NCBI RefSeq assembly: GCF_033344935.1
Contig: NZ_JAWPMM010000001.1
Coordinates: 3,995,501 to 4,059,500 of the forward strand
Direction of reading: 5' to 3'
DNA: 64,000 nucleotides
Source: Reichenbachiella sp.
GTDB lineage: Bacteria > Bacteroidota > Bacteroidia > Cytophagales > Cyclobacteriaceae
Both the position numbers and the translations under genes were made by a program. Positions 24,346 to 35,579 of the stretch are shown here, one piece after another (within the stretch, counting starts at the first letter, position 1; the number at the start of each line of letters is the position of its first letter). The notes beneath the pieces are model-generated. The model saw only the letters and a list, made by a program, of their open reading frames with translations. It had not been told where the DNA came from and did not search any database.

Positions 24346-24876
24346 ATGAAAAAGTTAATCTATCTCTTCATCCTTGCACCATTTTTGGCCCAAGCTCAGG
24401 AGACACCCAAGCCCACTACTTATCAGGAAGAATTTGCTGGCGGAATGAACTACAGTCTGGATCAAATTGTAAAACTGATCGACGTGTTTCCACAAGACAA
24501 AATGACCTGGAGACCAGGCGAAGGCGTGCGCAGTGTATCTGAAACCATCTTGCACATTGCCGGATCTACGTATATGCTATCCAGCGCATTGGGTACTCCA
24601 ATGCCAGAGGGTATCGACCCGCAGGGCATCGAAAAAGCGACAACGGATAAAGTTGAAATTTTAAAGTACGTAAATGATGCCTATGCTTTTTCATCTGATG
24701 CCGTGGCCAGCGTAAGCGATGAGCAAATGGATGAAATGGTGGAGTTGCCCTTTGGCACTTTCTCCAAAAGGGCACTGATCATGATTATTGCCACACATAG
24801 CTACGAGCACAAAGGCCAGTTGATTGCCTATGCCAGAGTGAATGACATTACCCCTCCATGGAGTGGCGCTGAATAA
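24346..24876 (+). CDS. Secreted DinB-family protein
   Basis: A 176-residue four-helix DinB/YfiT-like protein with a signal peptide (MKKLIYLFILAPFLAQAQ), so it is exported. Potential metal ligands are His in VSETILHIAGST and the two His in ATHSYEHKGQLIAYARV. Members often bind a divalent metal and some act as thiol transferases. The name DinB here is unrelated to DNA polymerase IV. Monocistronic, with a hairpin terminator overlapping the stop of the convergent DUF962 gene. Confidence 0.85.
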   Translation: MKKLIYLFILAPFLAQAQETPKPTTYQEEFAGGMNYSLDQIVKLIDVFPQDKMTWRPGEGVRSVSETILHIAGSTYMLSSALGTPMPEGIDPQGIEKATTDKVEILKYVNDAYAFSSDAVASVSDEQMDEMVELPFGTFSKRALIMIIATHSYEHKGQLIAYARVNDITPPWSGAE

Positions 24877-24903
24877 CGAAATTTACGAACGGTTTAATGA
24901 TCA

Positions 24904-24937
24904 GGGATTGCTTTAATAGGGCAATCCTATTTTTTTG
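24904..24937 (+). terminator. Terminator between dinB-like and DUF962 genes
   Basis: GGATTGC (24905-24911) pairs with GCAATCC (24921-24927), followed by TATTTTTTT. It overlaps the last codons of the convergent gene. Confidence 0.7.
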
Positions 24938-25395
24938 TAAATGAAATGCATCAGCCAGGCAGGACCAATCAAAAGAAATTGCACATCCTTTAGAAATGAA
25001 GGCTTCTTCCCTTCTACGTTATGACCATAAAACTGTCCGACCCAGGCAATAACAAACACAGCAATACTTATTTGCCATACTGGAGCTATACCCAGTTGCT
25101 CAACAAACAAAGTCAAATACAAAAAGCCCATGACGGCAACAGCCATTCCTACAAATAGCGAAAAAGACAAAGTGAAATAATACATCAAAACGGCCATCAG
25201 CGCGATAGTTGCCCAATTCAAAAAAGGACTATGTGTTTTTGAAAAAATTACCACCAGCCAGTCATTTGGAATAGACCAAAACAGACCGACAATACTCCAA
25301 AAAATAGCTGGCACACATATCCAGTGGATTAATTTGTTGGTTGGATTTTGGTGACTCTCACCGTACTCCGAAAGAAGCTGATCAATTTTTCTCAT
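24913..25395 (-). CDS. DUF962 / Mpo1-like membrane protein
   Basis: A 160-residue protein from the ATG at 25395 (MRKIDQLLSEYGESHQNPTN); the frame continues 19 residues upstream without conserved features. It has four or five hydrophobic segments. The conserved histidine motifs HQNPTNKLIHWICVP and GHNVEGKKPSFLKD match the yeast Mpo1 group, iron-dependent dioxygenases that alpha-oxidise 2-hydroxy fatty acids. That enzymatic role is inferred by family. It is divergent from lysS. Confidence 0.85.
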   Translation of the reverse strand: MRKIDQLLSEYGESHQNPTNKLIHWICVPAIFWSIVGLFWSIPNDWLVVIFSKTHSPFLNWATIALMAVLMYYFTLSFSLFVGMAVAVMGFLYLTLFVEQLGIAPVWQISIAVFVIAWVGQFYGHNVEGKKPSFLKDVQFLLIGPAWLMHFIYKKIGLPY

Positions 25396-25479
25396 GACAA
25401 TGTTGTTTTTCTTATCAATGATAACGATTTCTGAATAAACATCCCATCCCAATCCTTCACCAATCGTCTATTTTACTTT

Positions 25480-25487
25480 AATTTTGC
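25480..25487 (+). promoter_or_regulatory. Promoter -7 box for lysS
   Basis: TAATTTTG, an exact TAnnTTTG, 20 bases before the lysS ATG at 25508. The -33 position reads TTCA rather than TTTG. Confidence 0.55.
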
Positions 25488-25507
25488 GGCTTCTAAAAAA
25501 TTACAAA

Positions 25508-27247
25508 ATGATTCTAAGCGAACAGGAAATTAACAGACGTCAGATCAGAGAAAAATTGATCGAATCTGGCATTGACCCTTATCCATCTGACACTTTCGAA
25601 GTGAACGTGACTACTAAAGACATTCACGAAAACTACGAAAAACGAAAGACGGACTATAAGGCCATTTCTATCGCTGGACGATTAATGACCAGAAGAATCA
25701 TGGGGTCCGCTTCATTCGCTGAAATTCAGGACTCCACGGGTAGAATTCAAATCTACCTTAGAAGAGATGATATCTGTCCAGATGAGGATAAAGCACTTTA
25801 CAATACTGTGTTCAAAAAGATGATGGATATTGGTGACATCATTGGCATCAAAGGATATGTATTTACTACCGAAGTAGGTGAGATTTCTATCCATGTGACA
25901 GAATTGAAATTGTTGACCAAATCTTTGAAGCCACTTCCAATCGTGAAGGAAGCTAAGGACGAAGAAGGCAACATGAAAACGTATGATGCTTTCACCGATC
26001 CAGAATTGAGATACCGACAGCGCTACGTGGATTTGATCGTGAATCCAGAAGTTCGTGACACTTTCGTAAAACGTACACAGCTGGTTAACTCCATGAGAAA
26101 TTTCCTAGCTGAGAAAGGCTACTTAGAAGTAGAGACTCCGATTCTCCAGCCTTTATATGGCGGTGCAGCGGCACGTCCGTTCAAAACGCACCACAATACG
26201 CTCGACATGACTTTGTATTTGCGTATTGCCAACGAATTGTATTTGAAACGATTGATCGTGGGTGGCTACGATGGTGTTTTTGAGTTCTCCAAAGACTTTA
26301 GAAACGAAGGCATGTCTCGATTCCACAATCCAGAATTCACGCAAGTGGAGCTCTACGTAGCCTACAAGGACTACGAATGGATGATGGACTTGACAGAGGC
26401 AATGGTTGAAAAAGTAGCCATGGACCTGCACGGCACTACAGAAGTCCAAGTAGGAGAAAACATGATCAATTTCCAAAGACCTTGGAAACGATATACGATG
26501 TTTGAAGCCATCGAACACTTCACCGGCATCGACATCTCCGAAATGGGAGAAGATGAATTGAGAGAAACGGCTAAAAAACTAGACGTACCTACAGATGAGT
26601 CTATGGGTAAAGCCAAATTGATCGACGAAATTTTCGGAGAGAAATGCGAAGGTCAGCTGATCCAGCCAACTTTCATTACAGACTACCCAGTGGAAATGTC
26701 ACCACTTGCTAAGAAGCACAAGAGCAAACCAGGATTGGTAGAGCGATTTGAGGCGGTTGCTAATGGTAAAGAAATTTGCAATGCTTTCTCCGAGCTTAAC
26801 GATCCGATCGATCAAAGAAAGCGATTTGAAGAGCAACTAGAGCTAGGCAAACGTGGAGACGACGAAGCTATGGTACTTGACGAAGACTTCTTGAGAGCGC
26901 TAGAATACGGAATGCCTCCAACGGCAGGATTGGGAGTAGGGATTGATCGTCTGACGATGATGATGACTAACTCTAACTCCATCCAGGATGTACTGTTCTT
27001 TCCTCAGATGAAGCCTGAGAAGAAAATCGAAGCATTAACTTCTGGACAGTACGAAGAACTGGGTGTTGCTAAAGAGCTAATCCCTATCCTTCAGAAACTG
27101 GGTATGGTGACTAAGGAACAGTTCGCTGACGCGAAGGACAGTAAGCTATTTAACGATGTATGCGGTACGCGTAAGAAGTTGAAACTGAAAGAAGTGAAGA
27201 ATCCATCATTGGAAGATGTGCAAGCGTGGATTGAGAAAGCTAGTTAA
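25508..27247 (+). CDS. lysS: Lysyl-tRNA synthetase, class II
   Basis: Charges tRNA-Lys. 579 residues, longer than E. coli LysS (505) because of an additional C-terminal segment (from about 500, [20 protein letters not shown] onward), seen in other Bacteroidota. N-terminal OB fold ([20 protein letters not shown]), class II motif 2 in [20 protein letters not shown] and motif 3 in [12 protein letters not shown] are intact. I take the ATG at 25508 (MILSEQE) rather than the frame limit at 25484, which overlaps the promoter box. Followed by a clear terminator. Confidence 0.96.
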   Translation: MILSEQEINRRQIREKLIESGIDPYPSDTFEVNVTTKDIHENYEKRKTDYKAISIAGRLMTRRIMGSASFAEIQDSTGRIQIYLRRDDICPDEDKALYNTVFKKMMDIGDIIGIKGYVFTTEVGEISIHVTELKLLTKSLKPLPIVKEAKDEEGNMKTYDAFTDPELRYRQRYVDLIVNPEVRDTFVKRTQLVNSMRNFLAEKGYLEVETPILQPLYGGAAARPFKTHHNTLDMTLYLRIANELYLKRLIVGGYDGVFEFSKDFRNEGMSRFHNPEFTQVELYVAYKDYEWMMDLTEAMVEKVAMDLHGTTEVQVGENMINFQRPWKRYTMFEAIEHFTGIDISEMGEDELRETAKKLDVPTDESMGKAKLIDEIFGEKCEGQLIQPTFITDYPVEMSPLAKKHKSKPGLVERFEAVANGKEICNAFSELNDPIDQRKRFEEQLELGKRGDDEAMVLDEDFLRALEYGMPPTAGLGVGIDRLTMMMTNSNSIQDVLFFPQMKPEKKIEALTSGQYEELGVAKELIPILQKLGMVTKEQFADAKDSKLFNDVCGTRKKLKLKEVKNPSLEDVQAWIEKAS

Positions 27248-27270
27248 TTAACAGAGGCCAACAATATTTA

Positions 27271-27301
27271 AAAGCCAGCACAACTTGTGACTGGCTTTTT
27301 T
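27271..27301 (+). terminator. Terminator after lysS
   Basis: AAAGCCAG (27271-27278) pairs with CTGGCTTT (27291-27298) and runs into a T tract. An outer pairing GGCCAA/TTGGCC extends the stem. Confidence 0.85.
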
Positions 27302-27409
27302 ATTGGCCTTTTCTTACCTCCTTAACCCTAATAAATTTTATTTTAGCCATATCGACTAGATGGCCTTCATCTTCGTTATCATTCAAAATTAAAGTTCGCA
27401 GGCATATCC

Positions 27410-28417
27410 ATGCTAAAAAATATATTCTCTAGGAAACGTAGGACATTAGTCATCGGCATTCATGGTCTGAGCAACAAGCCACCCAAGAAGTTGTTGACAC
27501 ACTGGTGGCGAAGATCTATCGAAGAGGGGCTTTCCAAAATCGAAGGAAGCCCCACCAAATTCGACTTCAAGATGATGTACTGGGCGGACCTACTCTACCC
27601 TACTCCCTTGAGCTTAAATGCCAAAGATCCTGATGACCCTTTGCATATCGACGAACCCTACATTTCCGAAAAACAATTGAAGGTAAAAGCCAAAAGAGGC
27701 CTTATCCAAATATTTAAAAATTTGATTCAGTACATCAAAGAAATTGTTTTTTTGAGCAAAATAGGATTGAATAAATTTAGAAAGCCTTTTAACGCCATTG
27801 TTAAAATTGGATTCAAAGATTTGGACACCTATTACAATGAAGAGATTCCGAAAAATGAACAGATGTTTGAGGACTATTTCAGAAATAAAGTAAGAAGTCG
27901 ATTCATCAAATTACTCCTAAAAAATAAAAGAAAGGATATCCTAATAGTCGCTCATTCCATGGGATCCATTATCACCTATGATGTCCTGCTATCTCTTAAG
28001 CATCGAGTTAAGGTGAAATATTTTATAGCGTTAGGTTCTCCCATGGGCCTGCCGCTGATTCGAGAAAATATCATGAAGGATCATCATCTTCCATTCGATG
28101 AAGACGAAGAAGCTTTTCCTCCTACGCCAGAAGGTGTGGACAATTGGTACAGCTTCTGCGACAAAGAAGACAACATCGGTGCTCACTACAATTTGGCCGA
28201 CTACTATGTAGAAAATGTGAGAGGCGTAAAGCCAATTGGTAAATTCGTAGAAAACAACTACAAAGAATGGGTCACAGACAATGCCCATAAGTCGTTTGGC
28301 TACTTGAGATGCATTGAAATGGCTGAAGTAGTCAATGAATTTCTATTAGGTGGACGTTCTTCATTACTGGCCAAAGGCAAACAGTTCTTTAAGCGAATGG
28401 GACGGGAGCAGGGGTGA
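27410..28417 (+). CDS. Alpha/beta hydrolase, lipase-like
   Basis: A 335-residue protein with no signal peptide. The N-terminal strand LVIGIHGLSNKPPKK carries the HG oxyanion motif, and the nucleophile elbow is VAHSMGSIITYDVLL with Ser183. The C-terminal half has likely acid and histidine positions (SFCDKEDNIGAHYN; VTDNAHKSFGYLR). A middle segment (about 95-170) is basic and helical and could be a lid or membrane-contacting region. Substrate unknown. It is monocistronic and followed by several palindromic repeats. Confidence 0.75.
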   Translation: MLKNIFSRKRRTLVIGIHGLSNKPPKKLLTHWWRRSIEEGLSKIEGSPTKFDFKMMYWADLLYPTPLSLNAKDPDDPLHIDEPYISEKQLKVKAKRGLIQIFKNLIQYIKEIVFLSKIGLNKFRKPFNAIVKIGFKDLDTYYNEEIPKNEQMFEDYFRNKVRSRFIKLLLKNKRKDILIVAHSMGSIITYDVLLSLKHRVKVKYFIALGSPMGLPLIRENIMKDHHLPFDEDEEAFPPTPEGVDNWYSFCDKEDNIGAHYNLADYYVENVRGVKPIGKFVENNYKEWVTDNAHKSFGYLRCIEMAEVVNEFLLGGRSSLLAKGKQFFKRMGREQG

Positions 28418-28425
28418 TTTCCTCT

Positions 28426-28500
28426 TCACTTCGAACGCATGTGAGAAGTCCCCATCAGCCTACGCTGCCGCAGGGGATATCTCCCTTCGGTCGATATGAC
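28426..28500. repeat. Nested inverted-repeat element, copy 3 (degenerate)
   Basis: TCACTTCGA near 28426 mirrors TCGATATGA near 28491 with two mismatches. Inside, GAGAAGTCCCC (28443-28453) mirrors GGGGATATCTC (28473-28483) at 9 of 11 positions. The arrangement and the TCGAA/TCGAT-plus-GAGA sequence class match the element at 4882-5012. Confidence 0.5.
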
Positions 28501-28513
28501 GTAGTACTCTGCC

Positions 28514-28537
28514 TTTGTTGGAGTTGTCTCCAACAAA
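28514..28537. repeat. Palindrome TTTGTTGGAG-N4-CTCCAACAAA
   Basis: A perfect 10-bp stem with a TTGT loop, in the gap between the hydrolase gene and the two-domain secreted protein gene. Shares the TTGTTGG/CCAACAA core with the hairpin at 28567 and, less closely, with 29439. Confidence 0.6.
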
Positions 28538-28566
28538 CTGTCGATGCGATTCGGTAGCTGCAGTGG

Positions 28567-28590
28567 CTTGTTGGTCACAAGGCCAACAAG
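28567..28590. repeat. Palindrome CTTGTTGGTC-ACAA-GGCCAACAAG
   Basis: An 8-bp perfect outer stem that extends through one mismatch to an ACAA loop. It lies 27 bp after the stop of the minus-strand gene at 28618 and has no T-run. The same loop and layout recur at 29439-29460 on the other side of that gene. Confidence 0.6.
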
Positions 28591-28617
28591 GGCATAAAAT
28601 GGAGGAAAGACTTGAGT

Positions 28618-29328
28618 CTATTCCCTGACGCTCCATATTTCATAGATTGGATCTCCTTTACTCGACAAACCTGAATGATGCCAATTGTCATCGATCAACT
28701 CATAATTAAACTTCAGACTAATTCCCGCTTTGGAGTCGTCTTTTGAAAAGAACTCGATGTTTTCGGTGTACTCATTGTTAGTAGTCGTATATGTACCACC
28801 ACCACAGCCGATAAACTCTTTGGTCTCTGTATTGTAGGCAATCCATTGAAACCGTGTGCCTGACAATATCTTCATAGTTTTCCTTGGTCTACTGGTATCT
28901 CGCAGTTGTGTTTCACCGTTTCTTATCCGCCCAGACATCAGCCAGGCTCCTTTCAATTTCCCGGGTTCTCCACTATCTATCCGACGCCATTTTCTATCCA
29001 TGCCAATTATCCCCAATTCGTTATCAGAAATGTTCACTTCAAAGCTCACCTCTCCACCAACTTTTGCAGCATTCTCCGAATGAAACTCCACTTTTTCGGT
29101 CATGATATCTCCATCCAACTTCCACGTACCTCCGTTCGTATTTACAAACTTTCCGGTAGCCACTTGATAGGTAGTAGCTACTTGATAACCATCAGCAAAG
29201 ACCACTACGTTCCTTAACTCCTCTCCATTTTCCGCAGTATAAAAAGCTTCCCACGCCCCAATTAGACTTTGCGCCTGAGTTTCCAATAACAGGAAAGTAC
29301 ATACTAGTATTAATAATGTATTTTTCAT
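28618..29328 (-). CDS. Secreted two-domain lipocalin-like protein of unknown function
   Basis: A 236-residue protein, started at the ATG at 29328, which gives a clear signal peptide (MKNTLLILVCTFLLLETQAQ). The mature part is an internal duplication. Each half begins with L-GAW, continues through a beta-rich stretch with F-x-W or YQV strands and GGTW/GGTYT, and ends with KVEFHSENAAKVG or NIEFFSKDDSKAG. Such beta-barrel-like repeats resemble small lipocalin-type domains common in Bacteroidota secretomes. No function can be given. It is flanked on both sides by related palindromes. Confidence 0.75.
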   Translation of the reverse strand: MKNTLLILVCTFLLLETQAQSLIGAWEAFYTAENGEELRNVVVFADGYQVATTYQVATGKFVNTNGGTWKLDGDIMTEKVEFHSENAAKVGGEVSFEVNISDNELGIIGMDRKWRRIDSGEPGKLKGAWLMSGRIRNGETQLRDTSRPRKTMKILSGTRFQWIAYNTETKEFIGCGGGTYTTTNNEYTENIEFFSKDDSKAGISLKFNYELIDDNWHHSGLSSKGDPIYEIWSVRE

Positions 29329-29438
29329 GGTTTTGAGTTCATATGACTGCATCAATTACTCCCAGAAAGTTAGCTTATTTACTTGAAATCTTGAATAAAC
29401 CATCCATATAGGCCTGTCTTTCTTAAGCCTTAGATGTT

Positions 29439-29460
29439 TTGTTAGTCACAAGACTAACAA
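29439..29460. repeat. Palindrome TTGTTAGTC-ACAA-GACTAACAA
   Basis: A perfect 9-bp stem with an ACAA loop. Compared with the element at 28567 the stem differs by compensated changes (TTGTTGG to TTGTTAG with CCAACAA to CTAACAA), which suggests the pairing itself is maintained. Confidence 0.65.
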
Positions 29461-29520
29461 GTACGGAAAATACTGGAATATATTAGGCATTCAGTAGATA
29501 TGCTGATCCAGCAAGAACAA

Positions 29521-29552
29521 AAAAACCGCAAGGATAAGCCTCTGCGGTTTTT
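29521..29552. terminator. Terminator after eno
   Basis: AAAAACCGCA (29521-29530) and TGCGGTTTTT (29543-29552) form a 10-bp stem with A/T runs on both sides. It works for the minus-strand carA-eno transcript and reads as bidirectional. Confidence 0.85.
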
Positions 29553-29608
29553 GATGTTTTTCCAAACGGATTACTCGGACATTCGCCGAGTAATGGCAGT
29601 TGAAGATA

Positions 29609-31998
<2,390 letters not shown>

Positions 31999-32055
31999 AT
32001 TTCGTTTGGTGCAAACTCTGGGCTAAAATCAGCGCAAATTTTATGATTTTTTAGA

Positions 32056-32093
32056 CATAAAAAAAGCCATCCCGAAACTAATCGAGATGGCTT
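32056..32093 (-). terminator. Terminator of the ribosomal protein cluster (after rplQ)
   Basis: AAGCCATC (32064-32071) pairs with GATGGCTT (32086-32093), with inner CGA/TCG pairing. On the minus strand the stem is followed by TTTTTTTATG. It separates the S10-spc-alpha transcript from carA. Confidence 0.85.
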
Positions 32094-32116
32094 ATATTTT
32101 AATGGAACAATATCAC

Positions 32117-32725
32117 TTATTCCTTATCTTCTTTCTTTTCAGAATCTTCAGCAGACTCTTCCTTAGCATCCGCTTCTGGAGCTTCAGGAGCAGCTTCAGC
32201 TTTCACTTCTTCAGGTGCTTCAGCAGCTGGTGCTTCTTCCACCTTAGCATCTTCTACAACCGCTTCAGTAGCTTCTACAGCAGGAGCAGCTTTCTCCGCA
32301 GATCCTTTACCTCTTCTACTTCTTCTTGTTTTAGCTTTAGCTGGTGCCGCATCTTTCAACATCAATTCGTTGTAATCAACCAACTCCATGATGCACATTT
32401 CAGCGTTGTCACCTAATCTAGCACCTGTTTTCAAGATTCTAGTATATCCTCCCGGTCTGTTAGCTACTTTTTCCGCTACTTCACCGAAAAGGGTAGTTAC
32501 AGATTCTTTGTTTTGCAAGTAAGAGAAAGCTACTCTTCGAGAGTGTGTTGAATCGTCCTTTGCTCTAGTGATCAAAGGCTCAACATATTTTCTCAAAGCT
32601 TTTGCTTTAGCTACAGTAGTAGTAATTCTTTTATGCAAAATCAAAGAAGAAGCCATATTGGACAACATTGCATTTCTGTGCGATGCTGTTCTGCTCAAAT
32701 GATTAAATTTCTTCCCGTGTCTCAT
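32117..32725 (-). CDS. rplQ: Ribosomal protein L17 with acidic tail
   Basis: Large-subunit protein. The L17 core [25 protein letters not shown] to MELVDYNE occupies residues 1-117. It is followed by about 85 extra residues: a short basic patch ([12 protein letters not shown]), then a low-complexity Ala/Glu/Pro run ending [10 protein letters not shown]. Such a tail is absent from E. coli L17 but occurs in other Bacteroidota; its role is not known. Last gene of the cluster, 2 bp after rpoA. Confidence 0.96.
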   Translation of the reverse strand: MRHGKKFNHLSRTASHRNAMLSNMASSLILHKRITTTVAKAKALRKYVEPLITRAKDDSTHSRRVAFSYLQNKESVTTLFGEVAEKVANRPGGYTRILKTGARLGDNAEMCIMELVDYNELMLKDAAPAKAKTRRSRRGKGSAEKAAPAVEATEAVVEDAKVEEAPAAEAPEEVKAEAAPEAPEADAKEESAEDSEKKEDKE

Positions 32726-32727
32726 TT

Positions 32728-33717
32728 TTACTCTTCGTCTAATTTATACTTTGACAAATCCATGCCAAAAGTAAGGTTCTTGTCTGCTACCAATTGCTCC
32801 AACTCAGCCAAAGACTTCTTACCGAAGTTTCTAAACTTCATCATGTCCGAAATCTCTAATCTTACCAAATCTCCTAGTGATCTCACGTCAGCAGCTTTCA
32901 AACAGTTGTAAGCTCTTACAGAAAGATCTAGATCGTTAAGATTAGTCTTAAGCAATTTTCTCATGTGTAGTAATTCCTCATCTACAGCTTCTGGCTCGCC
33001 CGCATCGTGCGTATCGAGGATCATCGTCTGATCTGAGAATAACATAAAGTGCTGTATCAAAATGTTAGCTGCACCTTTCAAAGCATTCTCTGGGTGGATA
33101 GATCCGTCTGTTTCTATGTCCAATATCAATTGCTCATAGTCAGTCTTTTGCTCTACCCTTGTGTTCTCAACAGAATATTTTACATTCTTGATTGGAGTAA
33201 AGATCGCATCGATCGGAATAAATCCGAAAATTTGCTCAGCTGGTTTGTTGTCCTCAGCAGTCACATAACCTCTACCTTTCTCAATAGTCAATTCTATCTC
33301 GAATTTCACTTTTTCGTCCAAGTGAGCAATCACGTGATCTGGGTTCAATACTTCAAATGCTGAAGTAGCTCCTCCGATATCACTACCCTTGAATTCTTTT
33401 TGTCCTGATACGCTAACAACAATTTTGCTTTCAGCCACATCAGCAATCTTTTTGAATCTCACCATTTTGAGGTTCAAAATGATTTCTGACAAATCTTCTA
33501 CAATACCTTCCATTGTAGAAAACTCATGCAATACTCCAGGAACTTTGATACCAGTGATGGCATATCCCTCTAGTGAAGACAATAAAATTCTTCTCAATGC
33601 ATTACCTACGGTAACACCGTAGCCTTGCTCTAGTGGTTTGAAAGTAAATAAGCCATGAAAGTCATCAGCCTTCTCCATCACCACCTTTTCAGGCATTTGA
33701 AATGCTAGTATTGACAT
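32728..33717 (-). CDS. rpoA: RNA polymerase alpha subunit
   Basis: Assembles the polymerase and contacts promoter UP elements and activators. 329 residues. The N-terminal domain has [23 protein letters not shown] and the dimer face. The C-terminal domain from about 250 has [23 protein letters not shown] and [15 protein letters not shown], the helix-hairpin-helix DNA contact region. Sits between rpsD and rplQ as in the classical alpha operon. Confidence 0.98.
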   Translation of the reverse strand: MSILAFQMPEKVVMEKADDFHGLFTFKPLEQGYGVTVGNALRRILLSSLEGYAITGIKVPGVLHEFSTMEGIVEDLSEIILNLKMVRFKKIADVAESKIVVSVSGQKEFKGSDIGGATSAFEVLNPDHVIAHLDEKVKFEIELTIEKGRGYVTAEDNKPAEQIFGFIPIDAIFTPIKNVKYSVENTRVEQKTDYEQLILDIETDGSIHPENALKGAANILIQHFMLFSDQTMILDTHDAGEPEAVDEELLHMRKLLKTNLNDLDLSVRAYNCLKAADVRSLGDLVRLEISDMMKFRNFGKKSLAELEQLVADKNLTFGMDLSKYKLDEE

Positions 33718-33752
33718 AGTTAATTCTTTAATATAAAATTTATGGAAATTTA

Positions 33753-34358
33753 TTATTTAGAGTACAATTCAACGATCAATTGCTCTTTGACAGTTTCAGG
33801 AATCTCTTCCCTAGTTGGCAACACAGCTAATTTACCCGTCAATTGGCTAGAATCCCATTCCAACCATGGATATTTGCTTACTACTCCTCTTGACAAACTT
33901 TCAGTAATCGACTGAAGTGATTTTGACTTCTCTCTCACAGCAACCAAATCTCCAACTTTCAATGAAAACGAAGGGATGTTTACCAACTCTCCGTTGACCA
34001 ATACGTGCTTATGTAGGACAAGTTGTCTAGCCGCACTTCTTGTAGGAGCAAGTCCTAGTCTGAATACTACGTTATCCAATCTTGACTCCAATAGCTGAAG
34101 TAATACTTCACCAGTAATACCACCTTTCTTAGAAGCTTTTTCGAACAAGTTAGAGAATTGCTTTTCTAGCAATCCGTAAGTGTACTTTGCTTTTTGCTTC
34201 TCAGCAAGCTGGATGGCATATTCAGAAGGCTTTCTTCTTCTACCACGGCCATGCTGTCCCGGAGGATACGCCTTTTTTTGCAAAGTCTTGTCTGGGCCGA
34301 AGATAGGGTCGTTAAACCTTCTAGCTATTTTCGTCTTGGGTCCGGTATATCTTGCCAT
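33753..34358 (-). CDS. rpsD: Ribosomal protein S4
   Basis: Primary 16S rRNA binder that nucleates 30S assembly and in E. coli represses the alpha operon. 201 residues. The N-terminal domain lacks the four-cysteine zinc cluster of some S4 proteins. The S4 RNA-binding domain is [20 protein letters not shown] to [11 protein letters not shown]. The 35-bp gap to rpoA shows no convincing pseudoknot. Confidence 0.97.
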   Translation of the reverse strand: MARYTGPKTKIARRFNDPIFGPDKTLQKKAYPPGQHGRGRRRKPSEYAIQLAEKQKAKYTYGLLEKQFSNLFEKASKKGGITGEVLLQLLESRLDNVVFRLGLAPTRSAARQLVLHKHVLVNGELVNIPSFSLKVGDLVAVREKSKSLQSITESLSRGVVSKYPWLEWDSSQLTGKLAVLPTREEIPETVKEQLIVELYSK

Positions 34359-34381
34359 TTTATATTAATTCTATAATATTA

Positions 34382-34780
34382 TTAAACTCTTCTTCTCTTA
34401 GGTGGTCGACATCCGTTGTGAGGAAGTGGAGTAACATCTTTGATCATTGTTACTTCGATACCTACATTTTGGATGGTTCTAATGGCAGACTCTCTACCCG
34501 CACCTGGTCCTTTTACAAAGACCTCTACTTTTCTCAAGCCCTGATCATATGCGGCTTGCGCACAATCCTGAGCTGCTACCTGAGCTGCATATGGCGTGTT
34601 CTTTTTAGAACCTTTGAATCCCATTTTACCTGCAGATGCCCAAGACACTACCTGACCAGTCAAGTTGGTCATAGATATAATTATATTGTTAAACGAAGCT
34701 TTGATGTGTGCCTGGCCTATCGGCTCAACCACTACTACTCTTTTTCTTCCTTTATCTTTTCTTTTTTGTGCCATCGTCAA
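34382..34780 (-). CDS. rpsK: Ribosomal protein S11
   Basis: Small-subunit platform protein at the mRNA exit side. 132 residues, with [33 protein letters not shown] and the C-terminal [15 protein letters not shown]. It has a Lys-rich N-terminus ([12 protein letters not shown]). Three bases separate it from rpsM. Confidence 0.97.
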   Translation of the reverse strand: MTMAQKRKDKGRKRVVVVEPIGQAHIKASFNNIIISMTNLTGQVVSWASAGKMGFKGSKKNTPYAAQVAAQDCAQAAYDQGLRKVEVFVKGPGAGRESAIRTIQNVGIEVTMIKDVTPLPHNGCRPPKRRRV

Positions 34781-34783
34781 TTA

Positions 34784-35161
34784 TTATTTAGTAGCCTTCT
34801 TTTTGTTGGCAACAGTCTTTCTCTTTCCTTTTCTAGTTCTAGCGTTGTTTTTAGTATGCTGACCTCTTACTGGAAGACCTTTTCTATGTCTCAACCCACG
34901 GTAACATCCAATGTCTAACAATCGCTTGATGTTCAATTGAACTTCAGACTTTAGTACACCTTCTACTTTGAAGTTTTCACTGATAAGCGTTCTTACTGCA
35001 CCCGCTTCTTCATCACTCCAATCATCAACTTTCTTGCTCCAGTCTATGCCTGCTTCAGACAAAATCTTTTGTGCCGAACTACGACCCAAACCAAAAATAT
35101 AGGTAAGAGAAATCTCACCTCTTTTGTTTCCTGGAATATCTACTCCTGCAATTCTAGCCAT
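34784..35161 (-). CDS. rpsM: Ribosomal protein S13
   Basis: Small-subunit head protein that contacts the P-site tRNA and the L5 bridge. 125 residues. [23 protein letters not shown] starts the helix-two-turn-helix domain, and the basic tail [20 protein letters not shown] reaches the decoding region. It begins 2 bp after rpmJ. Confidence 0.97.
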   Translation of the reverse strand: MARIAGVDIPGNKRGEISLTYIFGLGRSSAQKILSEAGIDWSKKVDDWSDEEAGAVRTLISENFKVEGVLKSEVQLNIKRLLDIGCYRGLRHRKGLPVRGQHTKNNARTRKGKRKTVANKKKATK

Positions 35162-35163
35162 AA

Positions 35164-35280
35164 TTATCCTTGTCTTTGCTTGAACCTAGGGTTCTTCTTG
35201 TTGATTACGTAAACTTTACCGTTTCGGCGGATGACTTTGCAGTCTGCGCTTCTCTTTTTTACGGATGCTTTAACTTTCAT
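35164..35280 (-). CDS. rpmJ: Ribosomal protein L36 (zinc-free form)
   Basis: A 38-residue gene. The translation starts [20 protein letters not shown] and ends [12 protein letters not shown]. Only one of the zinc-ligand positions of the classical C-C-C-H form is a cysteine, so this is a zinc-independent (C-minus) L36. It lies between infA (67-bp gap) and rpsM (2-bp gap), its normal place. Confidence 0.95.
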   Translation of the reverse strand: MKVKASVKKRSADCKVIRRNGKVYVINKKNPRFKQRQG

Positions 35281-35312
35281 TTTTCTACTATTTAAACCTA
35301 CACATTCCTCCT

Positions 35313-35326
35313 TGAGTATCTACTCA
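35313..35326. promoter_or_regulatory. Small palindrome in the infA-rpmJ gap
   Basis: TGAGTA-TC-TACTCA, a perfect 6-bp inverted repeat in the 67-bp spacer. On the minus strand it is followed by AAGGAGGAATG, a rare SD-like string in this genome, opening a 5-codon frame that ends just before the rpmJ ATG. TAGGTTTA nearby is a one-off match to the promoter box. Possible mRNA processing or internal initiation site; function unproven. Confidence 0.3.
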
Positions 35327-35347
35327 GTCAGAACATATCAGCGATTT

Positions 35348-35566
35348 TTATTTATAACGATAAACGATTCTTCCTTTAGACAAGTCGTAAGGAGACATTT
35401 CCATTTTCACTTTATCACCAGGCAAGATTTTAATGTAGTGCATTCTCATCTTTCCTGAGATATGAGCGATTACTTCGTGCCCATTTTCCAATTCAACTCT
35501 AAACATTGCGTTAGACAATGCTTCTTTGATTGTACCGTCTTGTTCTATTGAAGCCTGTTTTGCCAT
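35348..35566 (-). CDS. infA: Translation initiation factor IF-1
   Basis: Occupies the ribosomal A site during initiation. 72 residues, a single S1-type OB fold. Conserved [40 protein letters not shown] and [11 protein letters not shown]. It directly follows secY; the map (methionine aminopeptidase) gene often found between them in related bacteria is absent. Confidence 0.97.
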   Translation of the reverse strand: MAKQASIEQDGTIKEALSNAMFRVELENGHEVIAHISGKMRMHYIKILPGDKVKMEMSPYDLSKGRIVYRYK

Positions 35567-35579
35567 TCTTAATTTAAAA

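Noticed and set aside
24346-24876. DinB as DNA polymerase IV
   Set aside because: The sequence is a small exported four-helix metal-binding type protein, unrelated to the polymerase that shares the gene name.
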